DNA of 19,784 nucleotides from Campylobacterota bacterium (GTDB taxonomy: Bacteria; Campylobacterota; Campylobacteria; Campylobacterales; Sulfurovaceae). The stretch's first letter is position 1; each line of letters opens with the position of its first letter. The DNA lies in the NCBI GenBank assembly GCA_030595845.1, contig JAUVCL010000016.1:1-19784 (forward strand), read 5' to 3'. Under the pieces are notes generated by a model, which worked only from the letters and a program-made list of their open reading frames with translations, ran no database searches and was not told the DNA's origin. This document shows, piece after piece, positions 14,183 through 19,784 of this stretch. The position numbers and the translations under genes were made by a program.

Positions 14183-15610
14183 ATGCAGGAAAAAGAACAA
14201 GAGTATGCCAAAACAACGTTTGATAAGGTTGCAAACAAGTATGATGAAATACCATTTTTTAAAATCTCTGCCAAACAGGTAGTAAGTATCATTCAAGCGC
14301 ATACAACTGAAGCTGAGTTAGATGTGCTTGATGTTGCGTGTGGTACAGGGAACGTGGTACTTGAATGTGCATCATCCATGAACAAAGCAAACTTTGATGC
14401 GATGGATATATCGGAGGGGATGTTGGCTAAAGCAGAGGCTAATGCGAAAGAAACAGGCGTAGAGAATGTCTCTTTTCATTGTCAGGACATTACGAAATTA
14501 GAGACAGCTAAAAAATATGATGTCATTACCTGTTCGTATGCACTTTTTTTCTTACCTGAGGCACATAAGGTACTGCAAACACTTACAGGGCTATTGAAAA
14601 CAGATGCTATTGTGATATTCACTAGCTTTTTAGCAGAGGCATTTGAACCTTCTGGCGAGATCTTACTTACTTTGTTGAAAAAGTATGGTTCTAACTCTGC
14701 AAAAGAGTATGACAAAGATAAATGGGAAAACCTAAAACATGTAAAAGATATAGAACATCTTTGTACGCTTGCCGATGTGAACATTGTGGAACTTCAAACA
14801 AAAAAGATCCGTTACGGTATGGATGTAGATGAATGGTGGGAACTCTTCAACAATACTGGCTATAAAGGCATGTTGATGGAGCTAACTGAAGAAGACTACG
14901 AACGTGTGAAGTCTGAGTATTACGAAGCGATGTTTAGTCATGCCGATATGGATGGAGAAGTGGAACTTGTGGCAGATAGTTATTTTGTAGGGCCTAAAGC
15001 AGGTGAGAAATATATAGATTTCGAGGCAACGACCTTGGATGGTAAAGTTGTTGCACTTTCTGATTACTTAGATAAACCCATTGTCTTAGATACGGGAAGT
15101 ATCACCTGTCCTATGTATGCCAATACTCAAAGTCCTATGAATGCACTACAAGACGAGTACCCTGATGTGCATTTCTTACTTTTATACGTACGAGAAGCCC
15201 ACCCTGTAGCTAGAACTAAAGGTGTCAAAACCATAGAAGAAAAAATGGATAATGCTAAGTCTACAAAAGAAATCTATGGTGAAAAACGAGAAGTATTGGT
15301 AGACTCAGTGGATGGCTATGCCCATAAACTCTATGGTGCTATGCCAAATATGACATATGTCATTGGAACAGATGGCATAGTAAAGTTTAGGGCTAACTGG
15401 ACAAACATAGAAGCGTTAAAGAAAGTTTTATTACATATTGATGATGATACTATAGAAGAAAAATCACATTATGATGTTACTAAACCTCCACCTCTGTTAG
15501 CAATAAAAGTGCTACTACTAGGTGGTGTAAGGGCATTATATGAGTTTGCTGTAGGCTTACCACAACTACTTAGACAACATGCAGAGGCTGATAGGATTAT
15601 GGATTTATAG
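14183..15610 (+). CDS. SAM methyltransferase fused to an iodothyronine-deiodinase-like domain
   Basis: A 475-residue fusion. Residues about 10-255 are a class I SAM-dependent methyltransferase: VLDVACGTGNV at 48-58, FDAMDISEGMLAKAEANA after strand 2, and YDVITCSYALFFLPEA as motif II/post. Residues about 265-420 resemble thyroxine deiodinase/AhpC-TSA proteins: GPKAGEKYIDFEATTLDG, PIVLDTGSITCPMY, FLLLYVREAHPVAR, and MPNMTYVIGTDGIVKFR. The position that is selenocysteine in deiodinases (GS-U-TCP) is Ile307, encoded ATC at 15101-15103. Cys309 is kept. A C-terminal helical tail (430-475) includes a hydrophobic stretch LAIKVLLLGGVRALYEFAVG. ATG 14183 is preferred over TTG 14156 because AGAGGA precedes it with good spacing. 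Substrate unknown. Confidence 0.85.
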   Translation: MQEKEQEYAKTTFDKVANKYDEIPFFKISAKQVVSIIQAHTTEAELDVLDVACGTGNVVLECASSMNKANFDAMDISEGMLAKAEANAKETGVENVSFHCQDITKLETAKKYDVITCSYALFFLPEAHKVLQTLTGLLKTDAIVIFTSFLAEAFEPSGEILLTLLKKYGSNSAKEYDKDKWENLKHVKDIEHLCTLADVNIVELQTKKIRYGMDVDEWWELFNNTGYKGMLMELTEEDYERVKSEYYEAMFSHADMDGEVELVADSYFVGPKAGEKYIDFEATTLDGKVVALSDYLDKPIVLDTGSITCPMYANTQSPMNALQDEYPDVHFLLLYVREAHPVARTKGVKTIEEKMDNAKSTKEIYGEKREVLVDSVDGYAHKLYGAMPNMTYVIGTDGIVKFRANWTNIEALKKVLLHIDDDTIEEKSHYDVTKPPPLLAIKVLLLGGVRALYEFAVGLPQLLRQHAEADRIMDL

Positions 15611-15621
15611 ATATTTTGAAT

Positions 15622-15662
15622 AAAAATTCCATGATTATTCCTTTATGATTTTTGTTTTTTTG
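15622..15662 (+). terminator. Probable rho-independent terminator after the redox operon
   Basis: AAAAATtcCAT at about 15622-15632 pairs with ATGATTTTT at about 15645-15653, with a two-base bulge. G followed by a T run (15655-15661) comes next. It lies 12 bases after the fusion gene stop. The stem is AT-rich, so strength is uncertain. Confidence 0.45.
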
Positions 15663-15684
15663 CCTACGAGTTTGTTACCATCTT

Positions 15685-15699
15685 TGATACTTTTTATCA
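15685..15699. promoter_or_regulatory. TGATA-N5-TATCA palindrome, candidate MarR operator
   Basis: TGATA at 15685-15689 and TATCA at 15695-15699 are perfect arms around CTTTT. They end 19 bases before the marR ATG, where a promoter -10 would be expected (TATCAT at 15695-15700 could be that box). MarR proteins commonly repress their own genes from such 15-20 base palindromes. Confidence 0.45.
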
Positions 15700-15717
15700 T
15701 AAGTGTTAGGAGATAAT

Positions 15718-16176
15718 ATGAATCGTACAAAAAATGCAGAGCTTTTTACAGAAATTGTTTTAGAAATATTTAAATTAAATGGCTTACTCAATACTGTTGG
15801 AGATAATTTAACTAAAGAATATGGTTTAAGTAGTGCTAGATGGAAAGTTTTAGGTGCTATATATATCAATGGATCTGCACAGACTGTTTCTCAGATTGCT
15901 CTAAAAATGGGTCAAAGTCGTCAAGCAGTACAAAAAACAGTTACAGCTATGATAAAAGATGGTTTTCTCATACTTATAGACAATCCGAATCATAAAACTG
16001 CTAAACTGGTTACCTTAACTAAAAATGGAAGTGAAGCGTATGAGGAGTTAGATACAAAACAAATTGAATGGTCAAATGCATGTGCATCCAAATTTGATAT
16101 TGATAGTTTAGCTAAGACAATCAAGGTTTTAAATGAGATTTCAAACGATTTTGAATGTAATGAAGATGCAGTTTAA
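15718..16176 (+). CDS. MarR-family transcription regulator
   Basis: A 152-residue winged-helix regulator. Helices 1-2 form the dimer interface (ELFTEIVLEIFKLNGLLNTV), followed by LSSARWKVLGAI. The recognition module is QTVSQIALKMGQSRQAVQKT (about 54-73), and the wing carries DNPNHKTAKLVTLTKNG. The ATG at 15718 is chosen because GGAG at 15709-15712 sits 5 bases upstream. A start at 15703 would lie before that site. It should bind a palindrome as a dimer and release on a small ligand or cysteine oxidation. Cysteines occur only late (Cys117 and one near the end). The two following small genes may be its targets or operon partners. Confidence 0.9.
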   Translation: MNRTKNAELFTEIVLEIFKLNGLLNTVGDNLTKEYGLSSARWKVLGAIYINGSAQTVSQIALKMGQSRQAVQKTVTAMIKDGFLILIDNPNHKTAKLVTLTKNGSEAYEELDTKQIEWSNACASKFDIDSLAKTIKVLNEISNDFECNEDAV

Positions 16177-16214
16177 TAAAGATATACTGTTTCATTAAAA
16201 TTTCAAGGAATAAT

Positions 16215-16451
16215 ATGAAAACAATGACATGTAAAGAACTTGGTGGTGTTTGCGATGTAAAATTTCAAGCAGAGACTTTTGGACAAATGGCAGAATTAAG
16301 TATGTCACATGGCTTGGAAATGATAGCAGCAAATGATGAAGCACATATTAAAGCAATAAATATTATGAAAGCAGTAATGCAAGACCCAATGACTATGCAG
16401 GCATGGTTTAGCGAGAAAAAAGAAGCATTTGATGCTTTAGATGAAGACTAG
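16215..16451 (+). CDS. DUF1059-family small protein
   Basis: A 78-residue cytoplasmic protein with the DUF1059 pattern: MKTMTCKELGGVCDVKFQAE at the start, with Cys6 and Cys13, then a helix containing MAELSMSHGLEM. In typical members a second helix ends near residue 60. Here it continues to an acidic end (KKEAFDALDED). The function of DUF1059 is unknown. AAGGA lies 7 bases before the ATG. It follows marR by 38 bases and precedes the next gene by 10, so the three likely share a transcript. Confidence 0.8.
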   Translation: MKTMTCKELGGVCDVKFQAETFGQMAELSMSHGLEMIAANDEAHIKAINIMKAVMQDPMTMQAWFSEKKEAFDALDED

Positions 16452-16461
16452 GTTTTAAACT

Positions 16462-16839
16462 ATGATAAAAGAACTTTCACGAAGCTATGAGAACAATCTC
16501 GCCTTTGAAATAAATGGTAAAGTAAGTTTGGAAGATGAAAAGTCGTGGATCGCAAGGTTGGATGTCATCACCGATGAGTATGAAAAGTTTAATGTGATGA
16601 TAGTCTTAAGTGAAAATGCTTCGTGGGGTATTGAAGCAGGGTTGGCAGATATTAAATGGATCAGCCAACATATGAATAAATTTAACAAGATAGCTATCGT
16701 TGCAGAGAGTGATGTTTGGAAGTGGCTCATAAAAGTAGACAGTTTCTTTGCAAAATTCATAGGTATTAAAGAATTGTATTTTAATATGAGTAATATGGAT
16801 GCAGCTTGGGAATGGGTGAAAAAAGATAATCAAAAATAA
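16462..16839 (+). CDS. SpoIIAA-like (STAS/SEC14) protein
   Basis: A 125-residue protein of the SpoIIAA-like family (PF11964 type): an N-terminal strand pair (NNLAFEINGKVSLEDEKSW), a central strand FNVMIVLSENASWG, then NKIAIVAESDVWKWLIKVDS and a C-terminal amphipathic helix NMDAAWEWVKKD. The fold resembles anti-anti-sigma STAS and CRAL-TRIO domains that bind lipophilic ligands, but no phosphorylatable serine motif is evident. No clear ribosome site precedes the ATG, only ten bases after the DUF1059 stop, so translation may be coupled. Function unknown. Confidence 0.8.
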   Translation: MIKELSRSYENNLAFEINGKVSLEDEKSWIARLDVITDEYEKFNVMIVLSENASWGIEAGLADIKWISQHMNKFNKIAIVAESDVWKWLIKVDSFFAKFIGIKELYFNMSNMDAAWEWVKKDNQK

Positions 16840-16871
16840 AGTATGACGTATCCACATTAACACTACTTTTG

Positions 16872-16877
16872 TATAAT
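16872..16877 (+). promoter_or_regulatory. -10 box for nhaA
   Basis: TATAAT at 16872-16877, preceded by TTTTG, predicts a start near 16884 and a leader of about 15 bases that contains the AGAG ribosome site. No -35 is convincing. Confidence 0.5.
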
Positions 16878-16898
16878 AGCTAAAAAAAGAGAAACTAG

Positions 16899-18230
16899 AT
16901 GAAATTATACGCACCATGGGAAAAGGCTTTTAAGAAAGTCTCCACTCCATTTGAACACTTCCTCCACGCACAAACAACGACGGGTATGGTCTTAATGTTT
17001 ATGACCATACTTGCACTGATACTTGCCAACTCTCCATTGACAGAAACTTACGCACATTTCTTTCATATAAAAGTAGATTTCAATGTGGGTGAATGGAAAC
17101 TTTCTCATACCCTTCATCATTGGATTAATGATGGTTTGATGGCGATCTTTTTCTTTATCATCGGTTTAGAGATAAAAAGAGAGATATTGGTAGGGGAACT
17201 TTCAAATATCAAAGTGGCGATGTTACCTATATTGGCAGCTATTGGTGGTATGTTGATTCCTGCATTGATCTATTATAGTATCAACTCAGGTATGGAGAGT
17301 GCCGGTGGTTGGGGTATACCTATGGCTACTGACATTGCTTTTGCTATTTCAGCTTTGGTACTTTTAGGTAAACGTGTACCTCCTGCATTGGTTACATTCC
17401 TGGTTGCACTTGCCATTGTAGATGACCTCGGTGCGGTTATAGTTATTGCACTCTTTTATACAGAACAGATACATATGCTGCCATTGGCTTTGGCTGGTGG
17501 GGCATTTCTAATTATGCTTGCATTTAACCGTTTTGGTATTCATATGATCTTACCTTACTTTATAGTGGGAGTTTTTATGTGGTTCTTTATGTTAGAGTCG
17601 GGTGTGCATGCTACTATAGCAGGGGTTATCGCTGCATTGGCCATTCCTTCAAAACCTAAAATGTCTGCTGTTGGTTTTAGAAAAGGGGCAAAGACGCTAT
17701 TGGATGAGTATGATACTTACCCTATAGATCCAAAAGATGGCATGAATGAGAGACAAAAAGCGATTCTCCTAAAGCTTGAAAGTAATATTAACGCTATTGG
17801 TACTCCAGCTGCTAGACTTGAGCGTGACTTGTACTTACCAGTGGCACTTATAGTCATACCTCTTTTTGCACTTGCAAATGCGGGAATAGCTATAGATTTT
17901 TCTTCTATTAGCACTACAATTATGACCCCCGTATCTATGGGAATCATCGGAGGGCTTATATTGGGTAAAGTACTAGGCATCTTCGGTGTGGCATGGTTGG
18001 CTATCAAGTTAAAAATAGCAACACTTCCTCAGGGTAGTACTATAAGCCAGATCTTTGGTGTGGCATTCTTAGGGGGTATTGGATTTACGATGTCTATTTT
18101 TGTGGCAGACTTGGCATTTATGGGCAATGAAGAGTTCATCTTTCAAGCTAAAGTAGGGATCTTGGCAGCATCACTTTTTGCAGGACTCTTTGGGTATTTT
18201 TGGCTTAGATTTGTGGCGAAGTCGAGTTAA
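16899..18230 (+). CDS. nhaA: Na+/H+ antiporter NhaA
   Basis: A 443-residue inner-membrane antiporter that exports Na+ (or Li+) in exchange for protons, for salt and pH homeostasis. The transport aspartates are present: AIVDDLGAV with Asp175 and Asp176 (E. coli Asp163 and Asp164) and MATDIAFAIS with Asp145. INDGLMAIFFFIIGLEIKRE and LFALANAGIAI are further family blocks, and GGIGFTMSIFVADLAF ends the core. It is longer than the 388-residue E. coli protein because of a cytoplasmic insert at about 258-310 (DEYDTYPIDPKDGMNERQKA), seen in other long-form NhaA proteins. About 59 bases separate it from the previous gene, with its own -10 box. A hairpin follows. Confidence 0.95.
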   Translation: MKLYAPWEKAFKKVSTPFEHFLHAQTTTGMVLMFMTILALILANSPLTETYAHFFHIKVDFNVGEWKLSHTLHHWINDGLMAIFFFIIGLEIKREILVGELSNIKVAMLPILAAIGGMLIPALIYYSINSGMESAGGWGIPMATDIAFAISALVLLGKRVPPALVTFLVALAIVDDLGAVIVIALFYTEQIHMLPLALAGGAFLIMLAFNRFGIHMILPYFIVGVFMWFFMLESGVHATIAGVIAALAIPSKPKMSAVGFRKGAKTLLDEYDTYPIDPKDGMNERQKAILLKLESNINAIGTPAARLERDLYLPVALIVIPLFALANAGIAIDFSSISTTIMTPVSMGIIGGLILGKVLGIFGVAWLAIKLKIATLPQGSTISQIFGVAFLGGIGFTMSIFVADLAFMGNEEFIFQAKVGILAASLFAGLFGYFWLRFVAKSS

Positions 18231-18240
18231 ATTATCAGAT

Positions 18241-18270
18241 TGTAAGGGTGTAAATTTATTACACCCTACA
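18241..18270. terminator. Bidirectional hairpin between nhaA and the minus-strand hypothetical gene
   Basis: GGGTGTAA at 18246-18253 pairs perfectly with TTACACCC at 18259-18266 across ATTTA. TGTA and TACA extend the stem past one bulged A. It sits between convergent stops (18230 and 18272) and is the strongest hairpin of the window, though no T run follows. Confidence 0.65.
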
Positions 18271-18271
18271 G

Positions 18272-18625
18272 TTAACGTACGTATTTACTTGGTTCAGATA
18301 AAAATGCAAATGTTAAGGTGTCTATCTTATCTATAAGTTTCTTCTTAACCGTCAATTTTTTGCTATAGAAAACAGATAAAAGACCACTATTGTTTATACC
18401 TAAGATAAATGAATAATCACCAAACTTATATCGTTTTAAATCTTTTGGATCAGGACTTTCATCAAGACCTTTAATCTTATAATGAATACCATTCGGAAAG
18501 TCGTAAGGGTAGATCTTATCATCTTCTTTTATATGTGTTTTTCCTTCATCAGACGTGACTTGTAGTATAAGTTTATTATCTAGCTCATGAGTTCTAATAT
18601 TATATGGCCCAAATTTTATGTGCAT
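18272..18625 (-). CDS. Hypothetical protein
   Basis: A 117-residue protein that I do not recognise. It has no signal peptide or membrane segment. It starts MHIKFGPYNIRTHELDNKL and looks beta-rich, with alternating hydrophobic strands (KLILQVTS, GIHYKIKGLD, YSFILGINNSGLLSVFYS) and a C-terminal helix (KKKLIDKIDTLTFAFLSEP). An AAGGAT ribosome site lies 6 bases before the ATG, which supports the start. It is convergent with nhaA and divergent from the toxin-antitoxin module. The intervening 18626-18840 is AT-rich, with a tandem AATATGAC at 18759-18774 and no gene. Confidence 0.6.
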   Translation of the reverse strand: MHIKFGPYNIRTHELDNKLILQVTSDEGKTHIKEDDKIYPYDFPNGIHYKIKGLDESPDPKDLKRYKFGDYSFILGINNSGLLSVFYSKKLTVKKKLIDKIDTLTFAFLSEPSKYVR

Positions 18626-18840
18626 GTTTATCCTTTTTATAAATTACATAGTAAGTATAGTATATTAATTAGGTTAATAACTGGAAATAAAGCAGAAAAT
18701 AAAAATATTTCGTTCTTACATCAACTTCTTCATTTTCAAAATGTTAGTTTGTAAATAAAATATGACAATATGACATCTTTTTATCCATTTTATACACAAT
18801 AAGTTATTATATTTTTAATGACTCTTAAGTAGGAAAATAT

Positions 18841-18897
18841 ATGACATACACAACTCTTGACAAGTTGTATCTTTTAGGATACACTAGTGACATATAA
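18841..18897 (+). CDS. Possible 18-codon upstream reading frame before the toxin
   Basis: ATG at 18841, preceded by AGGA at 18831-18834 with good spacing, opens an 18-residue frame (MTYTTLDKLYLLGYTSDI). It ends at TAA 18895-18897, overlapping the toxin GTG start. The first residues MTY echo the toxin start (MTYKV). It may be a leader peptide, a decayed duplicate of the toxin start, or chance. If the promoter at 18857-18885 is the true one, this frame is not in the message. Confidence 0.25.
   Translation: MTYTTLDKLYLLGYTSDI
18857..18885 (+). promoter_or_regulatory. Toxin-antitoxin promoter with operator palindrome in its spacer
   Basis: TTGACA at 18857-18862 and TACACT at 18880-18885 are 17 bases apart. 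Between and over them, TGTATC (18866-18871) and GATACA (18878-18883) form a perfect palindrome around TTTTAG, placed as expected for repression by the antitoxin. The predicted start (about 18892) falls inside the toxin's first codons, which conflicts with the GTG start and its AGGA site. Confidence 0.55.
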
Positions 18898-19193
18898 AGT
18901 TCAGAAAAGTACACATTTTGATAAGTGGATGAATTCTCTTAAAGACTTGAGAGGAAAGATTACCATTGCTAGGCGTATTGAGAGAATGGGTAATGGTAAC
19001 TTTGGTGATATGAAACCTATAGGTGATGGTATTTCTGAACTTAGAATAACAGTTGGGCCTGCATATAGAGTATATTTTACAAAACTTGAAGAATAGGTTG
19101 ATAGTCTTACTCGTAGGTGGAGATAAATCAACACAAACAAAAGACATTAAGAAAGCAAAAATGCTACTAGAGGAGATAAAAGATGAAAGCTAA
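18887..19193 (+). pseudogene. Toxin of an HI1419/RelE-like addiction module, frameshifted
   Basis: The first 69 codons match the HI1419-type (RelE/HigB superfamily) toxin pattern: HFDKWMNSLKDLRGKITIAR, GNFGDMKPIGDGISELRI, GPAYRVYFT. They then stop at TAG 19094-19096. In the +1 frame, reading continues at 19098 as LIVLLVGGDKSTQTKDIKKA and on to a TAA at 19191-19193, which is exactly the missing C-terminal third of the family. Removing one base (the T at 19094) would join them as KLEE-R-LIVLL, about 101 residues. The lost part includes the conserved GGDKSTQ block, so the short product is probably inactive. The start is GTG with AGGA 7 bases upstream. The restored end overlaps the antitoxin ATG by 11 bases. 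A sequencing error is the main alternative. Confidence 0.85.
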
Positions 19194-19464
19194 TACATTG
19201 ATTGATTTTGACATCGCTGACTATCTTGACAGTAAAGAGGCCATAAGTGAATACTTGTCACAAGTACTTGCAAATGGTGATACAGATGAGCTTCTAACTG
19301 CACTAGGGCATATAGCTAGAGCCAAAGGTATGACAGAGATAGCAAAAAAGACTGGTTTAGGTAGAGAGAGTCTATACAAAACGTTTCAGCTAGGTACTAA
19401 ACCTAAATTTGAAACTATTGTGAAGGTTTTGGATGCGTTTGGGGTTAGACTGAAAGCTGTGTAG
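19183..19464 (+). CDS. Antitoxin of the HI1420 family (Xre-type HTH)
   Basis: A 93-residue antidote protein. The N-terminal part (1-35: DFDIADYLDSKEAISEYLSQ, VLANGD) is the usual toxin-binding segment. Residues about 36-93 are an Xre-like helix-turn-helix (ALGHIARAKGMTEIAKKTGL, then GRESLYKTFQLGTKPKFETI, ending VLDAFGVRLKAV). It should neutralise the partner toxin and repress the shared promoter through the palindrome at 18866-18883. The frame is intact while the toxin frame is broken. Its stop is only two bases from the stop of the convergent hrpB. Confidence 0.9.
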   Translation: MKANTLIDFDIADYLDSKEAISEYLSQVLANGDTDELLTALGHIARAKGMTEIAKKTGLGRESLYKTFQLGTKPKFETIVKVLDAFGVRLKAV

Positions 19465-19466
19465 TG

Positions 19467-19784
19467 CTACATCCACTTCTTCGTCTTACTAGTAGCCTGA
19501 GCCTCCAAAGGATCATCAGGCCAGTAGTGTCTTTTATACTTTCCTCTTAACTCTTTTTTGACTTCATCATAAGTGTTTTTCCAAAAGCTTTCCAAGTCTT
19601 GTGTCATTTGCATGGGACGTGAGGCTGGTGAGAGTAGGTGGATCATGAGTTTTATTTTGCCATTTAGGAGTGTGGGTGTGGATTTTGTGCCGAACATTTC
19701 TTGGAGGCGTACTGCTAAGATGGGTTGTTCGGGGTTGCTGTAGTCTATGGCTATGTTAGAACCTGAAGCTACTTTGAGTTTGTT
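19467..19784 (-). CDS. hrpB: ATP-dependent helicase HrpB, C-terminal part (runs off the window)
   Basis: The last 105 codons of a minus-strand gene that begins right of the window. The whole stretch from 19784 is open in frame. It matches the HrpB C-terminal domain: ASGSNIAIDYSNPEQPILAV, RLQEMFGTKSTPTLLNGKIK, HLLSPASRPMQMTQDLESFW, and RGKYKRHYWPDDPLEAQATS. HrpB is a DEAH/DExH-box helicase; its cellular job in bacteria is poorly defined. The helicase core is outside this window. The stop TAG is two bases from the antitoxin stop. Confidence 0.92.
   Translation of the reverse strand, partial: NKLKVASGSNIAIDYSNPEQPILAVRLQEMFGTKSTPTLLNGKIKLMIHLLSPASRPMQMTQDLESFWKNTYDEVKKELRGKYKRHYWPDDPLEAQATSKTKKWM

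Noticed and set aside
15095..15112. Possible selenocysteine in the deiodinase-like domain
   Set aside because: The codon at the selenocysteine position is ATC, not TGA, and no selenocysteine insertion hairpin was looked for beyond that because none is needed.
18759..18774. Tandem AATATGAC repeat before the toxin-antitoxin module
   Set aside because: Only two 8-base copies in an AT-rich gap; too little to call a repeat element or operator.

Overview
The window reads as a chromosome segment of an AT-rich, Gram-negative bacterium. It is most consistent with a Campylobacterota member of the Sulfurovum/Sulfurimonas type. The grounds are an AT-rich coding style, short tight operons, several promoters with an extended -10 box (TGnTATAAT) and little -35 sequence, a cysteine-paired Sel1/Hcp-like protein, and a long-form NhaA. 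The lineage is an inference from style and gene content; no rRNA or other phylogenetic marker is present. I see no tRNA, rRNA, CRISPR array or insertion sequence.

Layout. (1) 1-4110, plus strand: a possible C-terminal scrap of an upstream gene, a small secreted protein, a short Sel1/Hcp-like protein, a hexose-6-phosphate mutarotase, then a two-gene unit of the endolytic transglycosylase MltG and an AlkC-type DNA glycosylase. (2) 4111-4457: a gene-free convergent gap with one AT-rich hairpin. (3) 7168-4458, minus strand: an export operon of a DUF3302 (YibI/YiaW-like) membrane protein, a YiaV/YibH-like HlyD adaptor and a NodT-type outer-membrane lipoprotein. (4) 7526-10115, plus strand: a PAS-GGDEF-EAL protein, overlapping a MmcQ/YjbR protein, overlapping an Ogt-type alkyl-DNA transferase. 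(5) 10118-11722: a Crp/Fnr-type regulator without cysteines, with a candidate operator over its promoter, followed by a membrane protein that joins a protoglobin heme domain to a PsiE-like four-helix membrane domain. (6) 12489-11812 (minus) and 12591-15610 (plus): a MerR regulator divergent from a four-gene redox operon. That operon holds an AhpD-like CxxC protein, a small unknown, a secreted CPWC thioredoxin and a methyltransferase-deiodinase fusion. (7) 15685-16839: a MarR regulator with its own palindrome, a DUF1059 protein and a SpoIIAA-like (STAS/SEC14) protein. (8) NhaA antiporter, ending at a strong hairpin and facing a minus-strand hypothetical gene. (9) An HI1419/HI1420-type toxin-antitoxin module whose toxin is broken by a one-base frameshift, then the C-terminal part of the helicase HrpB on the minus strand, running off the right edge.

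How the parts may work together: regions 5 to 7 form a sensing and redox-defence neighbourhood, with three regulators of different families, a heme-globin membrane protein and thiol chemistry in both cytoplasm and periplasm. The strongest candidates for undescribed biology are the protoglobin-PsiE fusion and the methyltransferase-deiodinase fusion. In the fusion, the residue that is selenocysteine in animal deiodinases is isoleucine. The PAS-GGDEF-EAL protein is also notable: its GGDEF site is intact, but a key EAL glutamate has become lysine.
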